Assembly (NCBI GenBank): GCA_009829735.1
Contig: CM020619.1
Coordinates: 15,381,816-15,445,815 of the forward strand
DNA length: 64,000 nucleotides
Direction of reading: 5' to 3'
From: Pyropia yezoensis
Lineage: Eukaryota; Rhodophyta; Bangiophyceae; Bangiales; Bangiaceae
The notes below the pieces were generated by a model. It was not told where the DNA came from, did not search any database, and saw only the letters and a list, made by a program, of their open reading frames with translations. The translations under genes and the position numbers were made by a program. Shown one piece after another: positions 20,176-29,521 of this stretch. Every line of letters starts with the position of its first letter. Positions within the stretch are counted from its first letter, which is position 1.

Positions 20176-21636
20176 GTGATTTGTCGTCGTGTCTGGCAGA
20201 TGGCAGGGGGGGGGGGGGGAGGGGGAGAAGATAGATAGGGTGGGCGCCTGTTTTGTGTGGGTGTGTGTGCCGCGCCGGCGTGGGTGTGGGGGGTCGGGCT
20301 CACCGCTGCGGTGCGCACCGTGCGGGGTCCCCCTCTGTCGGCGCCGCGGCGGCACCGCGCGGGGGAACGAACCGGCCCGGCGGGGTCAGCGGGGATTGGG
20401 GTCAGCGGTGCCGCCGGCGCGGTGCCGCCGCCGGGCTGCCGCCGGTGGGCATCGCGGGCGACTTGCGTGCACGGGACGAGCTCGGTGGGGGGATGGGCCG
20501 GTGCGGGCCGCGGAGGCTGCCGCTACCCGCACCCGCCACCCCCCCCCCCTCCTCTCCCTCTCATGCCCCCCACCCCCGCGCTTGTCTTTCACCCTGTTTG
20601 CTGCGCTCGCGCGCCTGCGGGGATGGCTGCTGTGCCGCCGCCGCGGCCTCCCCCTCCGTCGCCACCGCCGTGGCTGTGCTTTTGGTGGCGGTTGTCTGGT
20701 CAGGCTGTGGCACCGCCGTGGCGGCGGGCGGCCGACCCTCGTAGCGGGGTGAGCTGGGGGGGACGCGGCCGGGCGGGGGGGGAGGCGCGGTGAGCGGACG
20801 CCGCTGTCTGCTCCTTCGCCCGTCGAGGGTGCCGCCGGCCCGTGCTGGTCACCGTTGGCCGTCTGCTGCCCGACCCTTCCCCCTCCTTGGCATGTAGTGG
20901 GGAGAGCCACTGCCTCTGCGGACGGGGAGGGGGGAGCCTCGGTGAGGGCGACCCCCCCGTCCTACGGCGGGCGGCCGGTGTGGCTGGCGTTGCGCTCCCC
21001 ACGCGCGTTGATGCGCAGCGTGGAGGGGTGCGCCGCCTTGCGGGGATGCGGGTTGGGTGGAATGCCGGCTCCCCGCCCACCCCCCCAGCCTTGTCTCGGG
21101 GGAATGAAGCAGGTGGGGGTGGGAGGGGGGGCGATAAGGCCGACGGGAGCGTGTTGGGTGCCGCTCCCTACCTCTGCCTACCCGGCCCCACCTCAGCTTT
21201 GGCTGCTCACGGCACGCCTACACGCTGAGTCGTTCGCGCCGCTCCTCGTTTCCCACCGCCGTCGACAGCTCTGCTGCGCTGCCGCCGGCGCACTACATGC
21301 GCTCCGTGACGGTGCTCGTGGGGCGGGTGGTGGGTGGCGGCAGCGGGCAGCAGTCTCCTATTTTTTTCTTCCTCTGTTCAAGAGTTCTTCCTCTCTTCCT
21401 CCTGGGGTATCTTTTTTTTTTTTCTCTTAGACGCCGCGCTTGCGTGTTCTTGCCCGTGTGCTCGCGGGGCGCGGCGAGCCGGGAGCGTGTGGCCGTGGCG
21501 GCCGCTGGGGGACGGGCAGCGGCGTCTGGGCATTGAACGCCGCCCGCCCCATGCAGCCACCCCCGCAGGCACACCCGCCTCATGGGGCGCCTCCTCCCCG
21601 TCCCTCCCCCCCCTACCCCCTCCTAATCCCCCCTCC
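20176..21636 (+). other. Probable intron/exon region and 3' end of the 19423 gene, unresolved
   Basis: Pyrimidine-rich tracts followed by AG occur at about 20703, 20897, 21089 and 21195, each followed by short protein-like frames and GTGAGG or GTGGGG donors. This is consistent with small exons separated by short introns. No individual exon is certain. The region around 21360-21430 is T-rich and likely 3' noncoding. Confidence 0.3.
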
Positions 21637-23763
21637 CTACTCCTTGACGTGCATCACCAGGGCCTGCTCCTCCTCGTCCTCCGGGCGACCCCCGCCGTCC
21701 CCCCCCCCCCACGCCGACGCCCCCCCCAATGAAGACGCAGATGCCCCCACCGCCGGCCGCGCCGACGCGGTCGCCGCGTCGGCGCGCGCCACCGCCGTCG
21801 CGACGCGCCAGCGGGTGGCGCCGCCAACGACGGCGGCCACAATAACCGCTGCCACGGCGGCCGCCGCCAGCCCCACGGACACGCCGTGCCAGGGGGGGGT
21901 CCGCCGCCGCGGGGGCCCCCCCGCCGGCGCCCCCCCCTCAGCTGTCGCCGCCGTCGCCGTCGTGGCACCCGCCGCGGCCGCGCCCGGCGCGCCCGGGCGC
22001 GGGGTGAGGGCGCCCGGGACGGGGCACCCGCGGTTGGCAGACGGCTCCCGCCGGGCAAACGCAATGCCCCCGTGCTCCACCCCCCCCGCGCCGGGCGCCA
22101 CAAACGTGACCGCCCACCGGCGGAGGGCGGCGGTGCCGAGCACCACGTCGGGGGGCACCGCGTCGGGGGCGGCGGCCTCTGCCGCCGCGCCCCCGTCCGC
22201 CCCCCCCCCCGCGGCCACAGCAGACGGCGGCGGCGCGGGGGGCAGCACGCCCAGCGCGCCACACCGGTACACCCTGCCGCCCACCGTCACGGCCGGCGCG
22301 TACTGGTCGGCGTCGATGCGGAGGCGCACCTCTGCGCGCGGCGGTGGCGGGGAATCGTCCACCTCTGTCCCCGGCGGCTCCTCCCCGTCGCGGGGGTGCT
22401 CCTGGACGCCCGCCAGGGACAGCTCCAGGGGGGGGAGAGCGGCGATCTCGGCGGCGCCCAGCGCCGCGCAACCCCCGGCGGTGATGAAGGAGGCGTTGAA
22501 CGGGGCGGCGGCGCCGCCCGCCGCTGCGCCGGCCGCCGCCTTGGCCAGCGCCCGCGCCAGGGCGGCGTGGATGGACCCGCCCAGCCGCGTGTCGGTGTGG
22601 GTGTAGGAAAGCCCCACGCGGCGGACCTCGCTGAGCAGCAGCGCCGTGGAGCCGACGCTGAGCTCCGCGTTGGCGTCCACAACCCACGCGGTGTGGGGGG
22701 CGGTGCGGTGCACCGCCCAGGGGCGCTGGCTCAGCGGCACAAACGCGCCGGCGGGGTGGACGCCAAAGGACAGCACCCCACCGCTGCCGCCGGCGGGTAA
22801 GGGCGACACTGGACCGGCGGCGGCAGCGGCGGTGCCGTACTCGACATCTATCGGCTCCTGGCCGCCCCGCCCGCCGTCGGGGGCGTCATCCCCCAGGCAC
22901 ACGGAAAAACTGGGCGCGTCCCCATCGGCACCGACCGCCTCCCAAAACGGGCGCACCCGCCCCGCCGCGGCGAGCGCCGCGGCGGCCGCCGGCGGCGCCG
23001 CGCCGCCCGCACCAAGGGTGGGCGCGGCGGGGAGGCCCAGGCCGAGGCTGCCCCCCCAGCCCCCCCCCACCCGCGGGGGGTCCACCCCCGCCACCGCCCC
23101 GACGGTCAGGGACGGCACGACGGCGCCGCCAACTGCGACTGCGTCGGTGTAGAGGGCGCCGGTCATGGTCCACCCGCCGGGGGGGGTGAATGGGGCAGCC
23201 CCGCCGCCGCCGCTGCTACCGCCCGCGGCGGCGGCGGCGGCGGCAGCGGCGGTGGCGCCCGCGACCGCCGCGTCCCCCCCCGCGCCCATCGGCATGGAGA
23301 AGTGACACCCACGACGGGAGGCGCCGCAGGTGCCCGTCGGGCAGCCCGCACACGACACGGGGGTGCCCCCCCCTCCCCCCCCCCCCCCGGACGAGTGGTG
23401 AGCCGGGTCATAGCGGTGGCGCTCGTCGCTCCCGCCCCCGCCCCCCCCCCCCCCCGCCGGGTGTGGGCAGGTGGCACAGCCCACCGCGGGAAGGGTGGTG
23501 AGTGGGGAGCCCAACGACAGGCCGAGCGTAACGAGCGTGCCGCCGACGGCGGCGGGCACGCCCAGCGGCGGGTGCAGCGCGCCGCCAGTGAGGAGCACCG
23601 ACCCCGCCGGGGGGTGCTTGTGGCCGCCCGCGGGCGTCGGCGCCGTCGCCACCGCCGCGACCACCGCGGCGGCAACGGCCGCGACGGCGGCGGTGGCGGT
23701 GGCGTTGACGGTGGCGGTGGCCCAGCGGCGACGGGTGGGGGGGCGACGGCGGGCGGCCGCCAT
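21637..23763 (-). CDS. Membrane-anchored pepsin-like protein (plasmepsin V-like), catalytic Asp residues apparently lost
   Basis: Protein of 708 residues from the ATG at 23763 (TGCCATGGC). A basic start RRRPPTRRR is followed by a hydrophobic signal-type segment (about 18-40). The body follows the cysteine-rich A1 aspartic protease pattern of plasmepsin V and its algal/oomycete relatives: LVTLGLSLGSPLTTLPAVGC, C-x2-C, then RYDPAHHSS, VSCAGCPTGTC, GCHFSMPMG, and GALYTDAVAVGG. The position of the first catalytic DTGS reads SLGS (residues 83-86), and that of the second reads SYTH (about 386-389), so both Asp are replaced. Later C-lobe features (AEVRLRIDADQYAP, PDVVLGTAALRRWAVTF) are present. A C-terminal transmembrane helix (about 630-660) and a short cytosolic tail follow. 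It is probably a non-catalytic binding or structural protein of the secretory route. Confidence 0.7.
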   Translation of the reverse strand: MAAARRRPPTRRRWATATVNATATAAVAAVAAAVVAAVATAPTPAGGHKHPPAGSVLLTGGALHPPLGVPAAVGGTLVTLGLSLGSPLTTLPAVGCATCPHPAGGGGGGGGSDERHRYDPAHHSSGGGGGGGGTPVSCAGCPTGTCGASRRGCHFSMPMGAGGDAAVAGATAAAAAAAAAGGSSGGGGAAPFTPPGGWTMTGALYTDAVAVGGAVVPSLTVGAVAGVDPPRVGGGWGGSLGLGLPAAPTLGAGGAAPPAAAAALAAAGRVRPFWEAVGADGDAPSFSVCLGDDAPDGGRGGQEPIDVEYGTAAAAAGPVSPLPAGGSGGVLSFGVHPAGAFVPLSQRPWAVHRTAPHTAWVVDANAELSVGSTALLLSEVRRVGLSYTHTDTRLGGSIHAALARALAKAAAGAAAGGAAAPFNASFITAGGCAALGAAEIAALPPLELSLAGVQEHPRDGEEPPGTEVDDSPPPPRAEVRLRIDADQYAPAVTVGGRVYRCGALGVLPPAPPPSAVAAGGGADGGAAAEAAAPDAVPPDVVLGTAALRRWAVTFVAPGAGGVEHGGIAFARREPSANRGCPVPGALTPRPGAPGAAAAGATTATAATAEGGAPAGGPPRRRTPPWHGVSVGLAAAAVAAVIVAAVVGGATRWRVATAVARADAATASARPAVGASASSLGGASAWGGGDGGGRPEDEEEQALVMHVKE

Positions 23764-25518
23764 GGCAGCGGATGGCAGTCGTGGTGGGAAAAAGGAAAAA
23801 AAAACACAACAACGACACCTGAACGGCGGGTCGATGTGTGAACGTACATACACGGGCGGCACCGCCGCACCTGCCGAGCGAGCTACCCTGTGTCGCGTGC
23901 AGGAAGGGGGGTAGAGTCTCGCCCTGACGGCGTCGACACACGCGTGACGCACCCCCACGGCGCGACCCGGACGCGCCGGCGGGAGCGCGAGAGCCGTCGA
24001 CGCGGCCCGCCGCCACCGGTGGGCGAATGCCGACACGCTCCGACAGCAGCCACGCAATCATTTGTGTTGGCTCCGTGGCTGGGCTGAGCAGCCGCATACG
24101 TACTGTACTGTACAGCTATTGCGTTGGCACTAACTGTACTGTACTGTTCAGTACTTTGCACGTAGCACCACTGGCAGAGGTCCTTCAATGGCAGTCAAAC
24201 GGATTCGGGTCCTTTCGCGTGTGAACACTGGGGGGGCCACCCAGCGCATCCCATGTCACCCCACGCGTACTCTGGTCGGTCAGGCGGGGGCGCCCACAGC
24301 ATCGGTGGCTTGCCGCCCCGTCCATCACGCCGCGCCGCACTGTGTGGGGCGCGTGCCCCCACTTGGCCGTGCTGGCCGTGCGCGCCACCGCGGGCGCGCC
24401 CGTGTCCGCCCTCCCCCCTCCCCCACCACCGCGGCGGCGCCGCTGCGGCGGCGCCAGTGTGCCAAACGGCGTGGCCGGCGCGCCGTCCCCCGTGGCACCC
24501 GCACGGCTGCCCGCGCCCGTGGGCCGCCCCACCCACCCGCTCGCCCGCCCCCCCCCCCCCTCCCCGCCCACCTGCCCGCCCGCCCCCACCCACCCTGCCC
24601 ACCCCCACTCCCCCAGCGGTGGCCGCCCCCCGCCGCGCACCCGACCGACGCTGCCGCCGCTGCCGCCGCCGGCAGCCGCGCCCGCGTGGCGGCGGCTGAC
24701 GCCGGCGGGGCGCGGTGAGGGCGTCGAGGAGGGGGCGGCCGGCCGCCCCCGCCGCCCACCTCCCCGCCCCTCCTGTCCCCCCCCCCACTCCACCGGCCGG
24801 TCGTCCACCCCTCCCTCCCGCCCGCCCGCTCGCCCGCCTGCCGCCCACCGCAGTGGTGGGCGGTTGCCGTGGGGTTGGGTCGGTTGCCCCCCCCCCCCCC
24901 CCCCCCCTCTCGCGCCGCTCCTCCCTCCATCCCTCCGGCACCCTTGCCGGTCGTGCCCTGCCCTGCGCACCCCGCCCACCCCCCTGACTTCCCCCCCCCC
25001 CCCGCCCTCCCCCGCGCTTCATCCTCTGCGGCGCCGTAGGGGCGGTGCGGCGCGCGGGCGGCGCGCTGTCACTGCCGCGGCAGCGGCGGCTGCAGCAGTG
25101 CCACCGGCAGCGTCTGTGGTAGCCGGTGCGGCTAGCGGCAGCTGGAGCGGCGGCGGCAGCGGCGGCGGCGGCTCGGTCGTGGTGGAGACGGGGTGGCCGG
25201 GGGGGGGGGGGGGGGGGCTGGGGGCTGGGGCGGTGGCCATTGTGACAACAGCCGCTTACGGCTGTGGCTCGTGCCGGCCACGACGCACGGCGGCAGCCGC
25301 CGCGTCGTGACGCGGCGTGCCTGCGTGGCCCGCCATTGTGGCCTACTTTTTATGCTCCCCACCCCCTGCCCGTCCTTCTCTCGGCGCCGACGCTCTTGCT
25401 GATTTCACTTCTCCCTGCTGCTGCCGGCCTGCACCGTGCTGCCTTCACCCCCGTCTTCCCGCCCCACCCGCCCCTCTGCCACCCCCCCTCCCCCGCCACT
25501 CGTCTGCGGCAAACCGTC
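23764..25518. other. Intergenic between divergent genes
   Basis: Upstream region of the minus-strand pepsin-like gene and of the plus-strand bZIP gene. About 24097-24160 carries direct repeats of ACTGTACTGTAC. The rest is C-rich. An open plus frame to 25310, ending in a hydrophobic Gly/Val/Ala stretch (GAGAVAIVTTAAYGCGSC), could be the end of an unrecognised gene but has no convincing start. Confidence 0.35.
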
Positions 25519-26286
25519 ATGGACCCGGCCGCGCCCGCCCCTCACAACTTGTGGGAGTGGGCCGCCCACCTTGGCTCCACCACCGCCGCCCCCGACGTGG
25601 ACCGCGGCGGCACCGACCCGGCAGACATCCTCGTCGGGGACCTGTCGCTGCCACCCGCAGCGGGGGGGGGCGGAGGGCACGCCGGCGGCAGCGGCGGCGG
25701 TGGCGTCGGCGGGGACGGCCGAGCGGGAGGGGGGGCTCACGCCGGCGCAGGGGGTGTGGACGGCGGCGGCATTGGCGGTACCGTCGGTGGCGGTGGCGGC
25801 GGCGGCGGCGTCGGCGGCGGGCTTCCCCCAGAGCTGGGCCTCCTTGGCCTCGACGGCCATGACGGCGGCGCCGCCGCGTTTGCGCTGCCCGGTGTCGGTG
25901 GCGGGGGCGGCGGAGGGGGCGGCCCGCCGGCGGGGCTCCACGAGTCCCCGTCAGACGGGCTGTTTCCGCTCCCGGTGGACGGGTGGGCGCCGCAGCCGCC
26001 GCCGCCGCCGCGGCCCGACGGCAGTGCCGGCGGCGTTGCCCCGGGTGGTGGCGTGCCGGAGGGGGGTACCGGTGGTGGCCTAGGCGGGGTTGGGGGGGGT
26101 GGCGCCGTTGTCGGGGGGGGGGGGCGACAGCCGCCCTGGGCGCCGCCGCCATGGACGCCGAGCCGTTTCTCTTTGGGCCTCCTTCGGGGGCGGGCGGGGA
26201 TGGGGGCGCCGCCGCCCCAACCAGCGTGGCGCCGTGGGCGACTGACGGCGGTGGCGGCGGCGTCGGCCGCGACGGCCCGACGCTGA
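25519..26286 (+). CDS. N-terminal part of a bZIP factor, or separate upstream ORF
   Basis: ATG at 25519 opens a 255-residue frame. It has acidic/hydrophobic patches separated by Gly runs: MDPAAPAPHNLWEWAAHLGS, DILVGDLSLPP, LPPELGLLGLDGHDGGAAAF and SPSDGLFPLPVDGWAPQP. This resembles a transcription activation region. The frame stays protein-like only to a run of G at about 26114-26124. Past that run the protein-like reading moves to another frame, which contains the bZIP domain. Either a single base is missing from the G run in this sequence, or this is a separate short protein overlapping the bZIP start. Confidence 0.5.
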   Translation: MDPAAPAPHNLWEWAAHLGSTTAAPDVDRGGTDPADILVGDLSLPPAAGGGGGHAGGSGGGGVGGDGRAGGGAHAGAGGVDGGGIGGTVGGGGGGGGVGGGLPPELGLLGLDGHDGGAAAFALPGVGGGGGGGGGPPAGLHESPSDGLFPLPVDGWAPQPPPPPRPDGSAGGVAPGGGVPEGGTGGGLGGVGGGGAVVGGGGRQPPWAPPPWTPSRFSLGLLRGRAGMGAPPPQPAWRRGRLTAVAAASAATARR

Positions 26287-26728
26287 CGGGGATGCCCCTG
26301 GACGCCCTCCCTGACGACGCTGGCGCGTATGACATCACCCTCGGTGGTGGCGGCGGCGACGGCGGTGGCGTCGACGGTGGTGGTGGCGGGGATGCCGGCG
26401 GCGGCGGCGGCGGCGGCGGCGGTGGCTCTGACGCTGGCGACCGGGACGGCGGGGACGCGGACGAGGCGGGCCTCCCCCCCGCCGAGGTCCGCCGCCGCCG
26501 TGCGGCGCGCAACCGGGCGTCGGCGTGCCGGTCGCGGGTGAAGAAAAAGGCGGCCGCCGCGGCGCTGGCGTCCTCCCTGTCGGGCGCGCGGCAGACCAAC
26601 GAGCGGATCCACGAGCGGCGGCGGGCGCTGCTGGCGACCAAGCAGCGGCTGCTGGCGGTGCGCGCGGGGCTGCCGGGGGGGGAGGGGGGGCTCCCCATCT
26701 TGGGCGGGGGGGGCGTCGCGCCGCCGCT

Positions 26729-26766
<38 letters not shown>

Positions 26767-26783
26767 CGCAGCCACCCCTGTGA
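26151..26783 (+). CDS. bZIP transcription factor (DNA-binding part)
   Basis: Frame beginning at the ATG at 26151, which has an ideal context (GCCGCCATGG), giving 210 residues. The basic region reads RRRRAARNRASACRSRVKKK and contains the N-x7-R signature (Asn...Arg within NRASACRSR) that contacts DNA in all bZIP proteins. The following helix (ALASSLSGARQTNERIHERR, then ALLATKQRLLAVRAGL) has hydrophobic residues roughly every seventh position, a short zipper. A Pro run ends the protein. It should act as a nuclear dimer. The preceding frame (25519-26286) most likely supplies its true N-terminus; see that entry. The long T run at 26829-26846 follows the stop by about 45 bases. Confidence 0.75.
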
Positions 26784-27478
26784 CGACGGCCGCCGTCGGC
26801 TACCCCCGGCGGTGCGTCTTTATTTGAATTTTTTTTTTTTTTTTTTGTGTGTGGTCCCGCTTGTGGGCTTGCTGTGTCGCCCGTTGGCGGCGCGGGAGTG
26901 GCGTCTGGGCCTGGGGTTTGTGGATGCGGAGGGTGGCGGGAGGGAGGGCGCCTGCCGAGGGAGCGCGACGGGGGGGGCGGGGAAGCGAGAGCGAAAATGG
27001 CAAGACCGTGCTCTCCCCCCCCCCCCCCCTTGCCCCCTCCCTTTCCTGCTGTATACTGGGCGACCTTGCCCCCAGTCCGCGCCGCGCCTCCCGTCCCTTG
27101 GGGAAGCCTGCGGTCACCGCAGTCATCCTGTAAGGCAGAGCGATGGCGTGTCGCTTCCCCCCGCCCTAGTTCTTTTTTTTTTCACAGGTGTGTGTCTTTT
27201 TTTTTGTTCTCTGTTCTTGGATCTGGATCCAACCGATCAATCGTGCGGGACGCCCCACCGGGCTGACCCCACCACGCCTTTCCGTTCGCGTCCCGCCCGT
27301 CGACTCCCTCCGCCCGCCCGTCGTCCCGCCGCGCAACCCCCCCACCCTCCCCCCCCCGCTCCCGCCCGCCTTCATTGCGGCGTTCGTACTTCCCTTCCGC
27401 TTGTCTTGTCCATTTCAACCCCTCCCCCTCCCCCCCTTCCCCCTTCCCCACGCCCGCTCTCTCCCGGTGGGGCGCGCC
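26784..27478. other. Spacer and probable 5' UTR of the EMAP-II-type gene
   Basis: Begins with an 18-T run (26829-26846). A pyrimidine tract ending TTCACAG at about 27187 is a good 3' splice-site match, so the next gene may have an intron in its 5' untranslated leader. No coding frame is supported. Confidence 0.4.
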
Positions 27479-27775
27479 ATGGACGGCCTCATTGCCAAGG
27501 TCGACGCCCTCGCCGCCACCGTCACGGCGGCCTTGCCCGGCGGCGGCGACGGCGAGGCGGCCACGGCCGGCGCGCCCGCCGCGCCCACTGTCGCGCCCGC
27601 CGCCGCGCCCGCCGCCGCGCCTGCCGCCGCGCCTGCAGCCACCACCGCCGCCGCGGCGCCGGTGGTCGCCGCCCCCACCGCAACACCCGCCGCCGCGGCG
27701 CCGGTGGTGCCGTCGCCGCCATCGCCGGCGACCGCCGCCGGCGTGGCCGCCGCCGCTCCCGTGGCGGCGGGCGGT

Positions 27776-27819
<44 letters not shown>

Positions 27820-28513
27820 CGCTGCGGGCGCGCCCCCGCCCGCGGGGGACGTGGCGGCCGCCCGGGCGGCGCGCGCCGAGGCGAAAAAAGCCAAGGCGGC
27901 GGCCAAGGCGGCGGCCAAGGCGGCGGCGGCGCCCCCCCCCGCGGAGGACCTCCCCCCCGCCGCGGCCGCCGCGCTCGCCGCCGACCTCCGCGTCGCGGCG
28001 GTGACGGCCGTGGCGCCCCACCCCGAGGCGCCCGCCCTCTACATCCTCACACTGTCGTACGGCGCGGACGAGCCGCCGCGGACGGTGTGCGCGGGCCTCC
28101 GCGCGTTTGTGCTGGCCGGGGAGCTGGACGGCTCCCTGGTGGTGACCATTGCCAACCTCAAGCCCCGCAAGCTGCGCGGCGTCGCGAGTGAGGCCATGGT
28201 CCTGGCGGGCAGCGTCGTGGCGGCCGCCGCAGACGGCGACGGCGCGCCGGCCAAGGAGGCCGTGTCGGTGGTGCGGCCGCCGCCCGGCACCGCCGCCGCC
28301 GCGGGCGACCGCGTCGGGGTGGTCACGGGCGCGGGGGAGTGGCGGCCGTGTGTGCCGGCGGCGGGCAAGGCGCTGTCGGGCAAGGTGTGGGACAAGGCGG
28401 TGGCGGGGATCCGCGTGGCGGGGGGGGGGGTGCGGGTGGACGGCCTGGTCCTCGCCACCGCCGCGGGTGGGGTGGTGTGTGAGGGCCTCCCAGACGGGGC
28501 AGAGGTTCACTGA
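27479..28513 (+). CDS. Arc1p/AIMP1-type tRNA-binding protein with EMAP-II domain
   Basis: Protein of 344 residues; ATG at 27479 (GCGCCATGG). The N-terminal 120 residues are Ala/Pro-rich. Residues 126-150 form a Lys/Ala helix (AARAEAKKAKAAAKAAAKAA) like the nonspecific RNA-binding linker of Arc1p. Residues about 169-344 are a complete EMAP-II/OB-fold tRNA-binding domain: HPEAPALYILTLSYG, PRTVCAGLRAFVL, LVVTIANLKPRKLRGVASEAMVLAGS (the conserved NLKPxKxRGxxSxxMVLA core), VRPPPGTAAAAGDRV and KKxW-like GKVWDKAV. Such proteins dock on methionyl- and other tRNA synthetases in the cytosol and raise their tRNA affinity. No synthetase catalytic domain is fused. An AATAAA at 28557-28562 lies 44 bases after the stop. 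Confidence 0.9.
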
Positions 28514-28556
28514 GGGCGGGGGGGGGGGGGGGCATTGGAGGCTCCGCCACGCGGTG

Positions 28557-28562
28557 AATAAA
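28557..28562 (+). terminator. AATAAA poly(A) signal of the EMAP-II-type gene
   Basis: Canonical hexamer shortly after the stop codon in an otherwise GC-rich 3' region; a second AATAAA occurs at about 28696. Confidence 0.6.
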
Positions 28563-28995
28563 AGAAAGCATAGGACAAGGAACACGGCCGGGGACTGCCC
28601 AGCAGACTTCTGCCTGCCATCGGTGCGGCCCGCCGCGCGGCAGGCCGCCGCTGCTGCCTCTTCTCCAAGACAAATAGAGTCAAATGGGAAAAAGAGAATA
28701 AACAGCACGACGAGCAGTGCACAGCGCCCGCTCGGCGCCTGGCGTGGGCACACCTACGCCCCTCCACCGAGCAGTCTGTCTCCCCTCCCCCCGCCGCCCT
28801 CCTCCCACCCCCCCCGTCCCCTCCACCCTCCCCCTTCCCTCCCCCCTCATCCCCCCCCCCCCCCTCTCTTAAACCGCGTCCGTCGAGACCCACATTGACG
28901 GCATACCCCACACCCCTTGGTGCCAGCCACGTGCACGGAGGGGCCAAAGGGTAGGCGTACCGACCCCCACTATACGGCCAACGACAGGCCAGACG
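28563..28995. other. Convergent 3' spacer
   Basis: Lies between the 3' ends of the EMAP-II-type gene and the AS8/TGD5-like gene. A-rich near 28675-28710, then C-rich. No gene seen. Confidence 0.4.
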
Positions 28996-29263
28996 TCACG
29001 GCGCGCCAGACGCGGCGGTGGCGGCACCCCCCCCCCGCGCGGCGCCCAGCCACCGGCCCACCACCGGCGGGGGCCCGCCGAGAAAGGGGCGGCACCACCA
29101 GGCGTCGCGGCGCTTGCCCTCCCCCCGTGACCCCCCCACACCCCCCGGCGGCGCCCCCGACGGCGGCCGCCGCGGCGGGGGCGCCCACCCTCGCGGGGGG
29201 CCATCGAGGAAGGGGCGCGTCCACGCCTGCGCCGCGGGTGACCCGCCGCGGTGGTCACGCTGC

Positions 29264-29294
<31 letters not shown>

Positions 29295-29490
29295 GGCGAG
29301 CGGCGGCGGTGGCAGCGGCAAGGCGCAGCCGCGCCGCCTCCGCTTCCGCGCGAAGGGCGTGCAGGTGGGCAGCGTCGGCGTCGGCGTCGGCGCCATTGTC
29401 GGCGGCAGTGGCGGCGGCGGGGGGAGGGGCGGCAACCCCCTGGCCGACGACGGGATCCCCTGCGTGCGGGGGGGAGGGCAGGAAGGGGGG

Positions 29491-29521
<31 letters not shown>

